64,000 nucleotides of DNA from Nocardia brevicatena NBRC 12119 (GTDB lineage: Bacteria > Actinomycetota > Actinomycetes > Mycobacteriales > Mycobacteriaceae). The DNA is taken from contig NZ_BAFU01000086.1 of assembly GCF_000308495.1 (NCBI RefSeq), forward strand, positions 124,001-188,000, in the 5' to 3' direction. Made by a program: the position numbers and the translations under genes. This document shows, in pieces, positions 40,697-49,837 of the stretch. Positions within the stretch are counted from its first letter, which is position 1, and each line of letters starts with the position of its first letter. Under the pieces are notes generated by a model, which saw nothing but the letters and a program-made list of their open reading frames with translations, was not told where the DNA came from and did not search any database.

Positions 40697-41376
40697 GAAC
40701 TCTCCTTCGGTCGGTAGCGCAGCAGTGCGACATCACCGAGACGGGTGATATCGAGCAGACGCATACGGCGGGCGGATCCGCCGGGGAAGGCCGCCGGCTC
40801 GAGGAACCGCGGTGCGTGCGGATCACCCACCAGAGTAGGTCCGATCGCGAGATGCAATTCGTCGACGAGGCCGGCGGACAGGAAAGCGGTATGGATACGA
40901 CTACCGCCTTCCACCATCAACCGATCGATCCCGCGACCGCCGAGATCGTCGAGCAGAGCACCGAAGTCGAGGCCCTCGCCGAGCACGACGATCTCGGCGA
41001 GATCGGCGGGAACGGCCAGCTTCTCGGCTCCCGTCCCGGTGGTGTAGACGAGCGGTCGCTGCCCCTCGGTGCCGTGATGCCAGAACGCCGCGGCCGGGTC
41101 CAGATCTCCGCTGGCCGTCACGGTGACCTTCCGCGGATATGCCGGGCGACCGGCCGCTACCCGGGCGTCTCGGCGATGTGCGGCCCGCACGATCAGCCGG
41201 GGGTTGTCGCGGCGCACGGTCTCGGCGCCGACGAGGATGGCGTCCGACTCGGCCCGTACCTGGTCGACCCGGTCGAAATCGGCCGCGTTCGACAACAACA
41301 ACCGCTCCGGACCGGCGTCATCGATATATCCGTCGACGCTCACCGCCACGGACAACACCACGAACGGGCGGGTCAT
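40693..41376 (-). CDS. RibD C-terminal reductase-like (DHFR-fold) protein
   Basis: 227 residues, matching the RibD reductase/dihydrofolate-reductase-like domain: [15 protein letters not shown] at the N-terminus, [38 protein letters not shown] and [16 protein letters not shown]. These reduce the ribosylamino-uracil intermediate with NADPH in riboflavin synthesis; homologues also act on other pterin-like substrates. Its ATG overlaps the ackA stop (ATGA) and its stop overlaps the deaminase start, so ackA, reductase and deaminase are one coupled unit. Riboflavin precursors also feed F420 synthesis, an interesting link with fgd1 at the head of this strand. Confidence 0.88.
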   Translation of the reverse strand: MTRPFVVLSVAVSVDGYIDDAGPERLLLSNAADFDRVDQVRAESDAILVGAETVRRDNPRLIVRAAHRRDARVAAGRPAYPRKVTVTASGDLDPAAAFWHHGTEGQRPLVYTTGTGAEKLAVPADLAEIVVLGEGLDFGALLDDLGGRGIDRLMVEGGSRIHTAFLSAGLVDELHLAIGPTLVGDPHAPRFLEPAAFPGGSARRMRLLDITRLGDVALLRYRPKESS

Positions 41377-42635
41377 GCGGCCGGTCCGGCCGAACGTTCG
41401 TCCGTCGACGACGCGCGCATGTCCGAATCGGTGGCGCGGGTGCGTTCGGCCACGGCCACGGCCGCACGGGCAATGGCGAGTTCCTCATTGGTCGGCACGA
41501 CCAATACGGCCACCTCCGCGTCCGGTGGCGAGATGAAGCGCGCGGAGCGATCTTCGGCGGTATTGCGCTCCGGGTCGACGGCGATACCGAAACGGGACAG
41601 GCCCGCAAGGGTGTCGGCCCGGACATCGGGAGCGTTCTCACCGACACCCGCGGTGAAGGTGATGACATCGACGGCACCCAGCCCGACCAGGTAGGCGCCC
41701 AGATAGCGGCGCAGTCGATGGATATAGACGTCGTAGGCGAGCCGGGCCGCGCGGTCACCCTCACCGATGAGGCGACGCAGTTCGCGGAAGTCGTTCACCC
41801 CGGCCATCCCCCGCAGACCGGAGTCGCGGTTCAACAGCCGATCGATATCGTCGATATCCAGCCCGGCCGTGCGCATGAGGTGGGGGATGATGCCGGGGTC
41901 CAGATCGCCGGAGCGGGTACCCATGACCAGGCCCTCCAACGGGGTCAGGCCCATGGTCGTATCGACCGGCCGGCCGCCGCGGATGGCCGAGGCGGAGGCG
42001 CCGTTGCCGAGGTGGAAGACGATCTGGTTCACCGATTCCGCCGCTCGACCGACCAATTGGGCGGCACGGCCCGATACGTACTCGTGCGAGGTGCCGTGGA
42101 AACCATAGCGGCGGATACCGTGCGTGTCGGCGACCTCCGCGTCGATGGCGTAGGTTTTGGCGGCATCGGGCAGGTTGTGGAAGAACGCGGTGTCGAAAAC
42201 CGCGACCTGGGGGATATCCGGTAGCAATGTGCGCACCGCCTCGATGCCCAGCGCGTTCGCCGGATTGTGCAGCGGTGCCAGGGAGGACAGTTCACGGATC
42301 GTCGTCACCACTCGGTCATCGATCAGGGTGGGCCGGTAGAACACCTCCCCGCCGTGTACGACCCGGTGTCCCACAACCCTGATCCCGGCATCGGCCAGGT
42401 CGTGACCGGTCTCGGCGAATTTCGCGAACGCCAGCTGCAGCCCGGCGGTGTGGTCGGGGATCGGTTTCCGTTGGGTGAGGGTCCGGCCCCCACCATGGTG
42501 TTCGATCGCCCCGTCGGGCTCGCCGATTCGCTCGACCAGCCCGGACGCCGCCACGGCACCCGTATCGGGTTCCAGTAGCCGATATTTGATCGACGAGGAA
42601 CCGGAGTTCACGACCAGTACCGGGTTGTTGCTCAT
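41373..42635 (-). CDS. ackA: Acetate kinase AckA
   Basis: 420 residues. It interconverts acetate and acetyl phosphate. The ASKHA-fold motifs are [17 protein letters not shown] (N-terminal phosphate loop), [66 protein letters not shown] and [18 protein letters not shown] 42635 follows TAGGAGCG; a start nine codons upstream is less likely. It lies 70 bp behind pta, its partner enzyme, on the same strand, and overlaps the RibD-like reductase gene. Confidence 0.97.
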   Translation of the reverse strand: MSNNPVLVVNSGSSSIKYRLLEPDTGAVAASGLVERIGEPDGAIEHHGGGRTLTQRKPIPDHTAGLQLAFAKFAETGHDLADAGIRVVGHRVVHGGEVFYRPTLIDDRVVTTIRELSSLAPLHNPANALGIEAVRTLLPDIPQVAVFDTAFFHNLPDAAKTYAIDAEVADTHGIRRYGFHGTSHEYVSGRAAQLVGRAAESVNQIVFHLGNGASASAIRGGRPVDTTMGLTPLEGLVMGTRSGDLDPGIIPHLMRTAGLDIDDIDRLLNRDSGLRGMAGVNDFRELRRLIGEGDRAARLAYDVYIHRLRRYLGAYLVGLGAVDVITFTAGVGENAPDVRADTLAGLSRFGIAVDPERNTAEDRSARFISPPDAEVAVLVVPTNEELAIARAAVAVAERTRATDSDMRASSTDERSAGPAA

Positions 42636-42705
42636 TACGCTCCTACCTGCCCGCCGGCGCACACGGTGACGAACCCCGACGGCCCGCCCGAGCGCGGGAT
42701 GTGGG

Positions 42706-44778
42706 TCATTCTCCCTGTGCCTGTATCGCGGTGATGGCCACGGTGTTCACGATATCGGCGACCAGTGCGCCCCGGGACAGGTCGTTCACCGGTTTGCGCA
42801 GACCCTGCAGCACCGGCCCGATCGCGACGGCGCCCGCGCTGCGCTGTACCGCCTTGTAGGTGTTGTTGCCGGTATTGAGATCGGGGAAGACGAAAACCGT
42901 CGCCCGACCGGCCACCTCGGAGTTGGGCAGTTTGGCGTCGGCGACCGTCGGCTCGATGGCGGCGTCGTATTGGATCGGGCCCTCCACCGGGAGCTTCGGC
43001 GCGCGCTCGCGGACCAGTTCGGTCGCCACCCGCACCTTGTCCACGTCGGCGCCGCTGCCCGATTCGCCGGTGGAGTAGGAGAGCATGGCCACCCGCGGCT
43101 CGATACCGAACCGCCCCGCGGTGGCCGCCGAGGAGATGGCGATATCGGCCAACTGTTCGGATGTCGGGTCGGGGACGACGGCGCAGTCACCGTAGGCGAG
43201 CACCCGGTCGGCCAGGCACATGAGGAAAACGCTCGAGACGGTGGAGACGCCGGGCACGGTTTTGATGATCTCGAACGAGGGCCGGATGGTGTGCGCGGTG
43301 GTGTGCGCGGCGCCGGAGACCATCCCGTCGGCCAACCCACGGTGCACCATCATCGTTCCGAAATACGAGATATCGACGACCATTTCCCGGGCACGTTCGG
43401 GCCTCATACTCTTGTGTTTGCGCAATTCGGCGTATTCGCGGGCGAATTCGTCCAGATATTCCGAACCGCGCGGATCCAGGACCTCGGCGTCGGAGATATC
43501 CACCCCGAGTTCGGCGGCCCGGGCCCGAATCAGGGATTCATCGCCGAGAATGATCAGGTCCGCGATCTTGCGCTGCAATACCCGCCCCGCGGCCCGCAGG
43601 ATACGGTCGTCGCCACCTTCGGGCAGCACGATCCGTTTCCGGTCCGCCCGCGCCCGCTCGATGAGCTGGTATTCGAACATCTGCGGGGTGACCACATCGG
43701 ACAGCGGAACCTGCAGGCGGCGCAGGAAATCCGCGGCGTCGACATGTTGTTCCATCAACGCCAGCGCGGTATCCACCTTGCGCGGATTGCCGAGCGCCAT
43801 CCGCCCGCGGGTGCGGTGCGCGGCACCCGCGGTCTCGTAGGTGCCGAGCGCGGTGGTGAGAATCGGCAGCCGCGGTTTCAAACCCGACATGAGCCGCGCC
43901 ACCGCCGGATGCGGGAGCAGGCCGCCGTTCATGATGACCCCCGACAGCGAAGGAAACCCCTCCGCCTCGTGGGCGTTCACCACGCTGAGCAGCACATCCG
44001 ACCGGTCCCCGGGCGAGATCACCACCACCCCGTCGGACAATCGCTCCAGAATGTGTTCGGCCGTCATCCCGCCGACCAGTACCTGCAGCGCCTCCCGGTG
44101 CAGCAATTCCGGATCGCCGCTGTACATTTCGCCCTCCACCGCCTCGCACAGCTCGGCCATGGTCGGCGCGATCAGCAGCGGCACCTCCGGCAGGGTCCAC
44201 GACGGAACCCCGAATCCGGCCAGGACGGAACCGACATCGGCCAAATCCTTCGGCGCGCAGCGGTTGGCGATGATCGCGACCAACTGCGCGTGTTCCTGGG
44301 CCAGCTCGGCGGCACATACTTCGGCCAGCCGGCCCACCTCGCCGGGACCGCGGTCCGCGCCGCGCAACACCAACAGCATCGGGGCGCCCAGATTCACCGC
44401 GATCCGGGCATTGAACCGCAGCTCGCTCGGACTGGCCACATCGGTGTAATCGCTGCCGACCACCACCACGGCATCGCATACCTGCGCGACCTCATGGTAC
44501 CGCATGACGATCTCGCTGATGGCGGCATCGGGGTCGGCGTGAACCTGCTCATAGGTCACGCCGACCGCCTGGCCGTAGTCGATATCGGCGGTGCTGTGCT
44601 CGAGCAGTAACTCCAGGATGTAGTCGGGTTCGGTGGCCGACCGCGTTATCGGCCGGAACACGCCCACCCGCGCCGTGGTCGCGCACAGCATCTGCAGCAC
44701 TCCCAGCGCGACCGTCGATTTGCCGGTATCGCCCTCGGGGGACGCGATATACACACTGGACGCATCAACCTCGGCCAT
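42706..44778 (-). CDS. pta: Phosphate acetyltransferase Pta
   Basis: 690 residues. The N-terminal ~350 residues form the P-loop/DRTGG regulatory part ([20 protein letters not shown]). The C-terminal ~330 residues are the phosphotransacetylase catalytic domain ([78 protein letters not shown]). It interconverts acetyl-CoA and acetyl phosphate, upstream of AckA. The length is that of the long E. coli-type Pta. The 351 bp upstream, before fgd1, contain two copies of a structured repeat. Confidence 0.97.
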   Translation of the reverse strand: MAEVDASSVYIASPEGDTGKSTVALGVLQMLCATTARVGVFRPITRSATEPDYILELLLEHSTADIDYGQAVGVTYEQVHADPDAAISEIVMRYHEVAQVCDAVVVVGSDYTDVASPSELRFNARIAVNLGAPMLLVLRGADRGPGEVGRLAEVCAAELAQEHAQLVAIIANRCAPKDLADVGSVLAGFGVPSWTLPEVPLLIAPTMAELCEAVEGEMYSGDPELLHREALQVLVGGMTAEHILERLSDGVVVISPGDRSDVLLSVVNAHEAEGFPSLSGVIMNGGLLPHPAVARLMSGLKPRLPILTTALGTYETAGAAHRTRGRMALGNPRKVDTALALMEQHVDAADFLRRLQVPLSDVVTPQMFEYQLIERARADRKRIVLPEGGDDRILRAAGRVLQRKIADLIILGDESLIRARAAELGVDISDAEVLDPRGSEYLDEFAREYAELRKHKSMRPERAREMVVDISYFGTMMVHRGLADGMVSGAAHTTAHTIRPSFEIIKTVPGVSTVSSVFLMCLADRVLAYGDCAVVPDPTSEQLADIAISSAATAGRFGIEPRVAMLSYSTGESGSGADVDKVRVATELVRERAPKLPVEGPIQYDAAIEPTVADAKLPNSEVAGRATVFVFPDLNTGNNTYKAVQRSAGAVAIGPVLQGLRKPVNDLSRGALVADIVNTVAITAIQAQGE

Positions 44779-44874
44779 ACCCAGCAGCCTAGCGGTGTTC
44801 GGTCACCCGGCCGCCGACGGCCGGACCGGCCCACCCCGCCGCAGCGCCGCCGCTACCACCCCTTTTTCGAGGCC

Positions 44875-44957
44875 GGAGCCCGCCCCGGGTCCGGCCCGAC
44901 CGGAGCGAATCCGCGCCGACGGATTCGCGGAGAAAGAGCAGACCCCGATCACGAGGA
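44875..44957. repeat. Structured intergenic repeat, copy 1 (diverged)
   Basis: A diverged copy of the element at 45003-45121. It keeps CGCCCCGGGTCCGG, GACCGGAGCGAAT and GGATTCGCGGAG. Its inner hairpin is GCGAATCCG-CGCCGA-CGGATTCGC with a perfect 9-bp stem, where copies 2 and 3 carry a wobble pair. The outer stem is less well kept. It lies in the fgd1-pta gap. Confidence 0.8.
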
Positions 44958-45002
44958 ACACCGGACCACCACAACCCTCAGGAGGCACATCACCCCACGG
45001 TC

Positions 45003-45121
45003 GGGGCCCGCCCCGGGTCTGGACCGACCGGAGCGAATTCGCGTCAGCGGATTCGCGGAGGGAGGGAAGACCCGGGGTCACGAGGGCCCCGACCCGCGCC
45101 GCCGAAGGCGGCGCCATCAAA
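45003..45121. repeat. Structured intergenic repeat, copy 2, with terminal hairpin after fgd1
   Basis: The first 84 bp (45003-45086) match 51314-51397 with a single difference. Stems: outer CCCCGGGTC (45011-45019) with GACCCGGGG (45069-45077), inner GCGAATTCGC (45033-45042) with GCGGATTCGC (45047-45056). A second hairpin, GCGCCGCC-GAA-GGCGGCGC (45096-45114), follows and is succeeded by CATCAAA. It ends nine bases before the fgd1 stop codon and may terminate fgd1 transcription. Confidence 0.88.
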
Positions 45122-45129
45122 CACAGCCA

Positions 45130-46140
45130 TCAAACACTCTCTCGCAGGCGGGGGGCCAGATCGCGGGCGAAGAGGTCCAGGAACCGGCGCTGGTCGTGGC
45201 CGGGGGCGTGGAAGACCAGGTGGTTCAGCCCGGCGTCCAGGTAGGGCTTGATCTGCTCGACGGCCTGATCCGGGTCACTGGCCACGATCCACCGCTTGGC
45301 GATCTGCTCGATCGGCAGCGCGTCGGCGGCGGCCTCCATCTCGATCGGGTCGGTGATGCTGTGCTTCTGTTCCGGGGTCAGTGACAGCGGCGCCCAGAAC
45401 CGGGTGTTCTGCAGCGCGAGTTCCGGATCGGTGTCGTAGGAGATCTTGATCTCGATCATCCGGTCGATATCGTCGACCGTGCGGTCGGCCTTGGCCGCAC
45501 CCTCGGCGAGGGCGGGCATGAGTTTGTCGGTGTAGAGGTCCATCCCCTTGCCCGAGGTGCAGATGAAACCGTCGCCGGCCCGGCCTGCGTATCGGGCCAC
45601 CAGCGGGCCGCCGGCCGCGATGTAGACCGGGATACCGCCTTCGGGGACGTCGTAGATGGACGCGCCGACGGTCTTGTAGTACTGCCCGTCGAAGTCCACC
45701 CGGTCGCCGGTCCACAGCTGTCGCATCAGGTCGACCGCCTCGCGCAGCCGGGCGAACCGTTCCTTGAATTCCGGCCATTCGCCGAGATATCCGGTGGCGA
45801 TCTCGTTCAGCGCCTCACCGGTGCCGATACCGAGCATCACCCGGCCCGGATACAGACAGCCCATGGTGGCGAAGGCCTGCGCGATCACCGCGGGGTTGTA
45901 GCGGAAGGTCGGGGTGAGCACCGAGGTGCCGAGCTGGATGCGCCGGGTGCGTTCACCCACGGCGGCCAGCCAGGCCAGCGAGAACGGCGCGTGCCCACCC
46001 TTGTGCCGCCACGGTTGGAAGTGATCGCTGATGACCGCGCTGTCGAGGCCGTGTTCCTCGACCTGTACCGCCAACTCCACCAGCTCCCGCGGCCCGAACT
46101 GCTCCGCCGACGCCTTGTACCCGAGCTTGAGCTCATCCAT
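45130..46140 (-). CDS. fgd1: F420-dependent glucose-6-phosphate dehydrogenase Fgd
   Basis: 336 residues, the exact family length. This luciferase-like TIM-barrel enzyme oxidises glucose 6-phosphate and reduces F420. Recognisable segments are [92 protein letters not shown] and [23 protein letters not shown] 46140 has AGGAG eight bases upstream. It heads the fgd1-pta-ackA order known from M. tuberculosis, though a 351-bp repeat-rich gap separates it from pta. Confidence 0.96.
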   Translation of the reverse strand: MDELKLGYKASAEQFGPRELVELAVQVEEHGLDSAVISDHFQPWRHKGGHAPFSLAWLAAVGERTRRIQLGTSVLTPTFRYNPAVIAQAFATMGCLYPGRVMLGIGTGEALNEIATGYLGEWPEFKERFARLREAVDLMRQLWTGDRVDFDGQYYKTVGASIYDVPEGGIPVYIAAGGPLVARYAGRAGDGFICTSGKGMDLYTDKLMPALAEGAAKADRTVDDIDRMIEIKISYDTDPELALQNTRFWAPLSLTPEQKHSITDPIEMEAAADALPIEQIAKRWIVASDPDQAVEQIKPYLDAGLNHLVFHAPGHDQRRFLDLFARDLAPRLRESV

Positions 46141-46440
46141 CTGCGCCACTCCTATCGCTGCAGTTGTCGTCCGAACATCACCGGTCGCAACCCGTTGCGG
46201 CCGGACGGTTGTTCCCACGCCGCGGTGACCACGACGCCGCGTGACCGTTTCACCCGTCCGCATTCGACCATAGCCGGCCGGCCCGACCGCTGTGTTATCG
46301 GTCTCACTCCGTGGTCCGCGGAGCGCCGGACGGTGTGCCGTATCGACCGGTCCGACGTGCGCCGACAGCATCTGCCGGACCGTCGACGGCCCGCGTCCGA
46401 GCACGGACACGGGCCGGCTCGTCGGCTCGAATAGCGCAGA
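46141..46440. other. Divergent promoter region between fgd1 and the HAD gene
   Basis: A 300-bp gap with no supported gene. It must carry the promoters of fgd1 (minus) and of the HAD phosphatase (plus), but no convincing -10/-35 pair or palindrome stands out. Confidence 0.4.
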
Positions 46441-47250
46441 ATGATCGAAGTGACCACCGCCGATAACCGGATTCTGTCCTACCTCACCGATATGGACGGG
46501 GTGCTGGTGCACGAGGACCAACTGGTGCCCGGTGCCGACGAATTCCTCGCCGAACTGCGCGAGAAGGAAATCCCGTTCCTGGTACTGACCAACAATTCGA
46601 TCCGCACTCCGCGCGACCTGCAGGCCCGCCTGCGGCATACCGGTCTCGACATCCCCGAATCCGCCATCTGGACCTCCGCCCTGGCCACCGCCGCCTTCCT
46701 GAACGACCAGCGCCCGAACGGCACCGCCTACGTGGTCGGCGAATCGGGCCTGACCACCGCGCTGCACGAGATCGGATACGTACTCACCGACAGCGACCCC
46801 GACTATGTCGTCCTCGGCGAGACCCGCACATATTCGTTCGAAGCGATCACCACCGCGATCCGGCTGGTCGAGCGGGGCGCGCGTTTCATCGCCACCAACC
46901 CGGACGCCACCGGACCCTCCCGTGAGGGCGTACTACCCGCCACCGGCTCCGTGGCGGCCCTCATCACCCGCGCCACCGGCCGCGACCCCTACTACATCGG
47001 CAAACCCAATCCGCTGATGATGCGTTCGGCGCTGCGGCGTATCGGCGCGCATTCGCAGACCAGCGTGATGATCGGCGACCGGATGGACACCGACGTCATC
47101 TCCGGCATGGAGGCGGGTATGCGCACCATCCTGGTCACCTCGGGCATCTCCACCAGGGCTTCGGTCGAGCACTACCCGTATCGCCCGACCATGGTCGTCG
47201 ACTCCGTCGCGGACCTGGTCGGGCGTACTTCGAGACCGTTCGACGTGTGA
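46441..47250 (+). CDS. HAD-superfamily class IIA phosphatase (NagD-like)
   Basis: 269 residues. HAD motif I appears as [12 protein letters not shown], motif II as VLTNNS, motif III Lys in [15 protein letters not shown] and motif IV as [18 protein letters not shown]. This layout, with a large C2 cap between motifs II and III, is the NagD/PGP-type subfamily acting on small phosphorylated metabolites. The first Asp of motif I is at about residue 17. ATG 46441 lacks a strong ribosome-binding site and may be leaderless. It converges on metZ with only 6 bp between the stops. Confidence 0.9.
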   Translation: MIEVTTADNRILSYLTDMDGVLVHEDQLVPGADEFLAELREKEIPFLVLTNNSIRTPRDLQARLRHTGLDIPESAIWTSALATAAFLNDQRPNGTAYVVGESGLTTALHEIGYVLTDSDPDYVVLGETRTYSFEAITTAIRLVERGARFIATNPDATGPSREGVLPATGSVAALITRATGRDPYYIGKPNPLMMRSALRRIGAHSQTSVMIGDRMDTDVISGMEAGMRTILVTSGISTRASVEHYPYRPTMVVDSVADLVGRTSRPFDV

Positions 47251-47256
47251 TCTCTA

Positions 47257-48471
47257 TCAGCCGAGCGCCTGGTCGAGGTCCGCGAGCAGGTCTTCCACGT
47301 CCTCCAGGCCCACCGAGATCCGCACGACACCGTCGGACAATCCGATTCCGGCCCGCCCTTCCGGTCCCATGGCCCGGTGCGTGGTGGTCGCCGGGTGGGT
47401 TACAAGGGTTTTGGCGTCGCCCAGATTGTTGGAGATATCGACGATCCGCAGCCGGTTGAGCACCTCGAACGCGCGTTTCTTCGCCTCGTGCTCGGGCGCG
47501 GCCACCTCGAAGGTCACCACCGTCCCGCCGCCGCTCATCTGCGCGGTCGCCAGATCGTATTGCGGATGCGTCTCCAGGAAGGGATAACGCACCCAGCTCA
47601 CCCGGGGATGCCCCTCCAGGTACCGCGCGATCCGCAGGGCCGAGGCCGTGGAGTGGTGTACCCGCAGCGGCATGGTCTCCAGGCCTTTGAGCAGGGTCCA
47701 GGCGTTGAACGGGCTCAACGCGGGACCGGTGTGCCGCATGAGGTTTTTCACCGGACCCTCGATGTAGTCCGCGGAGCCCAGGATGGCGCCGCCGAGCACT
47801 CGGCCCTGGCCGTCGATGTGCTTGGTGCCGGAGTACACCACCACGTCGGCGCCGAGTTCGAATCCGCGCTGCAGCAACGAGGTGGCGAACACATTGTCCA
47901 GCACCACCTTCGCGCCCGCGACATGCGCCATTTCGGATACCCGCCGCACGTCGACCAGGGTCTGCATCGGGTTGGCGGGGGTTTCGAAGAACACCGCGGT
48001 GGTGGGCACCGACAGCGCCCGCTCCCACTGGTCGAGGTCCTCGCCGTCGACGAAGACCGTCTCCACGCCCCAGCGCGGCAGGATCTCGTTGCACACCACG
48101 AAACAGGAGCCGAACAGGCTGCGCGCGGCGACCAGCCGGTCGCCCGCGCCCAACAGCGCGCCCAGGGCGGTGAATACGGCCGCCATACCGCTGGCGGTGG
48201 CGAAACACGCCTCGGCGCCGTCGATGAGCCGCATCCGCTCCTGGAAGGTGGCCACGGTGGGATTGCCGTAACGAGAGTAGACGAAATGGGGGATCTCCCC
48301 GGTGAACGCCGCCTCGGCCGCTTCCGCGCTGGAGTAGACGAACCCGGAGGTCAGGTACAGCGCCTCGGTGGTTTCCTCGAATCCGGACCGCTGCAATCCG
48401 CCGCGGACGCCGAGGGTGGCGGGGCCGACGCCCTCCGGCAGCGCACGCTCGAACGCTCCGCCGCCGATCAT
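47257..48471 (-). CDS. metZ: O-succinylhomoserine sulfhydrylase MetZ
   Basis: 404 residues of the Cys/Met-metabolism PLP family. Segments: YLTSGFVYSSAEAAEAAFTG, YSRYGNPTVATFQERMRLID, ATASGMAAVFTALGALLGAG, the PLP-lysine strand DVVVYSGTKHIDGQGRVLGG (Lys in STKx-type SGTKH), and SNNLGDAKTLVTHPATTTHR. It makes homocysteine directly from O-succinylhomoserine and sulfide. ATG 48471 overlaps the stop of the rhodanese gene (ATGA); the same rhodanese-metZ pair occurs in M. tuberculosis (from memory). Both are placed under the SAM-IV riboswitch upstream. Confidence 0.94.
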   Translation of the reverse strand: MIGGGAFERALPEGVGPATLGVRGGLQRSGFEETTEALYLTSGFVYSSAEAAEAAFTGEIPHFVYSRYGNPTVATFQERMRLIDGAEACFATASGMAAVFTALGALLGAGDRLVAARSLFGSCFVVCNEILPRWGVETVFVDGEDLDQWERALSVPTTAVFFETPANPMQTLVDVRRVSEMAHVAGAKVVLDNVFATSLLQRGFELGADVVVYSGTKHIDGQGRVLGGAILGSADYIEGPVKNLMRHTGPALSPFNAWTLLKGLETMPLRVHHSTASALRIARYLEGHPRVSWVRYPFLETHPQYDLATAQMSGGGTVVTFEVAAPEHEAKKRAFEVLNRLRIVDISNNLGDAKTLVTHPATTTHRAMGPEGRAGIGLSDGVVRISVGLEDVEDLLADLDQALG

Positions 48472-48884
48472 GACTGCCGCCAGGGCAATCCGAGGGCCCG
48501 CCAGCCGGCGTGACCGCGATGCCCGTGTTCGTCGAGTGGTCCTTCGAAACCATCGCTCACGTTGTAGGCGGGTTCGATGCCCGCGCGCGTGGCGGCCGCG
48601 GCGGCATGCGCGGAGCGCTGGCCGGAACGACAGAGGAAGAGTACGGGCGTGTCCGGTTTGCGGCCGTCGAGCGCTTCGCCCAACTGGTCCAGGAATCGGG
48701 AATTCGGGGCTCCGGTGCCGTCGACCCATTCGACCAGCACCGTCGGCCGGTCGAGTGCGCTGGTGTCGGGAATTCCGACGAACCGCCACTCCGCCTCGGT
48801 CCGTACATCCACCAGCACGGCGTCGGGATTGTCACGCAATATCTCCCATGCCCGCCGCGGGTCGATATCGCCTGCGTAACTCAT
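48468..48884 (-). CDS. Rhodanese-like sulfurtransferase
   Basis: 138 residues, a single rhodanese domain with LVDVRTEAEWRFVGIPD and the active-site loop FLCRSGQRSAHAAAAATRAG, Cys being the persulfide carrier. It ends with EGPLDEHGHRGHAGWRALGL, typical of the metZ-linked subgroup. ATG 48884 follows GGGAGGTG. It is the first gene of the riboswitch-controlled operon and probably supplies reduced sulfur to MetZ, to which it is coupled by a 4-bp overlap. Confidence 0.94.
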   Translation of the reverse strand: MSYAGDIDPRRAWEILRDNPDAVLVDVRTEAEWRFVGIPDTSALDRPTVLVEWVDGTGAPNSRFLDQLGEALDGRKPDTPVLFLCRSGQRSAHAAAAATRAGIEPAYNVSDGFEGPLDEHGHRGHAGWRALGLPWRQS

Positions 48885-48899
48885 TGATGGCACCTCCCT

Positions 48900-49018
48900 G
48901 CGAACCCGCACTTGCGTGCGTCGGGTTCTGACGCACGCCGGGTCGTCACCCGGAGCACCCCACCGCGGAGGAGGGTTGCCGGCCGGCTAGCCGGGGCTTG
49001 ACGCTGGCACTCATGACC
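48900..49018 (-). promoter_or_regulatory. SAM-IV riboswitch of the rhodanese-metZ operon
   Basis: On the minus strand the leader reads GGTCATGAGTGCCAGCGTCA, AGCCCCGGCTAGCCGGCCGG, CAACCCTCC, CGCGGTGGGGTGC, CCGGGTGACGACC. This is the conserved core of the actinobacterial SAM-IV aptamer as I recall it. A further hairpin, GAACCCGACGCACG-CAAG-TGCGGGTTC-like (48901-48930), lies between aptamer and ribosome-binding site and may be the expression platform. SAM would shut off methionine synthesis. An open frame from upstream reads into this RNA. Confidence 0.92.
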
Positions 49019-49571
49019 CTGCGATGAGATTGCCCGGACCGGGGTTGCCGTGTCAAACCACCGATAACGGGGTCTGGCCAGGAGCGAATCAGCTGGTTAC
49101 AGACCCGCCTGTGGTCATCGGAGCGGACCGGACGCCAGGTGTCGGTCACCGCCCGACCGTCTACCGTGCCGGTGACCTCGACCGTGGCCTCGTCCCCGGA
49201 AACCCGCAATTCATCGAGTTCGTCGACGGTGACGGTCTTTCCGGATTCGCCTTCCCCGAGCCGACCGGCCGGCGGGGGACGGGACGGGTAGGAATCCGGG
49301 CACACCGCGTCCTCGGGTGGGACGAGGCCGGAGCGGCCGCTCATATCGGCGAATTCGTACACGGCGGCGGCGACCCGATCGGTCTCTGTGACATTTTTCT
49401 CAACGGGTGCCGTGACGGCGGCGATCACGGTGACACCCGTCACCAGGGCCGCGATAACCGCTGCCAGTACGAACGGCGTCGTCGACCGCGGCGGATCTCG
49501 GCCTCGCGTTCGGTGGGTCCGGCCGGGTCAGCGGGTTCGCCGGACGGTTTCGCGGGCTGCGCATCGTTCAT
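48946..49571 (-). pseudogene. Single-pass membrane protein gene with an apparent frameshift
   Basis: From ATG 49571 the frame gives a hydrophilic cytoplasmic head (MNDAQPAKPSGEPADPAGPT, EREAEIRRGRRRR) and stops at ~49440. In another frame, without any start codon ahead of it, the DNA continues as TPFVLAAVIAALVTGVTVIA (a transmembrane helix) and an outer domain (ETDRVAAAVYEFADMSG, TVTVDELDELRVSGDEATVE). One missing base near 49465-49475 would join them, the common head-helix-tail design of Mce-associated/VirB8-like small actinobacterial proteins. The second frame then runs into the SAM-IV riboswitch, so the native 3' end is also doubtful. Confidence 0.6.
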
Positions 49572-49759
49572 GACGACGATGATCCCCGGTGCCCACGGCG
49601 GGCGGGCCCGCCACCCCGATAGAATCGGAGCTGATCGCGGCCCTGCTCCGAAGCAGAACGCCGTGATGGCACGGGAGTGCGGCGCCGCCATACCGATGCC
49701 CGGCCGTAGTGGCCGCGCCCGCGTGGCACCGCGACGGTGCGTATCAGCCGCGCGTCAAC

Positions 49760-49773
49760 TTAGCCTAAGCTAA
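49760..49773. promoter_or_regulatory. Possible iron-box (DtxR/IdeR-like) upstream of fprA
   Basis: TTAGCCTAAGCTAA is a near-perfect inverted repeat (TTAGC-CTAA-GCTAA) resembling half-sites of the IdeR box TTAGGTTAGGCTAACCTAA. It is part of the only AT-rich patch before fprA, 64 bp ahead of its ATG. The match to the 19-bp consensus is partial, so the call is tentative. Confidence 0.4.
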
Positions 49774-49837
49774 TAAAGACAGCTCGAGCTGAGTCAGACC
49801 CATAGATTCTTTCGACCGACAAGGGTGCGCGTAACAG

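Noticed and set aside
42970-44610. 546-codon open frame opposite pta
   Set aside because: Antisense shadow of pta with His/Arg/Gln-rich composition and no family features.
44803-45120. 105-codon minus-strand frame between fgd1 and pta
   Set aside because: It is made of two translated copies of the intergenic repeat (SLRESADANSLRSV-like words), which also appear at copy 3. The conservation is of the DNA repeat, not of a protein.
49024-49773. 249-codon plus-strand frame before fprA
   Set aside because: Antisense to the membrane-protein frames and the SAM-IV riboswitch. Composition is low-complexity Arg/Gly and no domain is visible.
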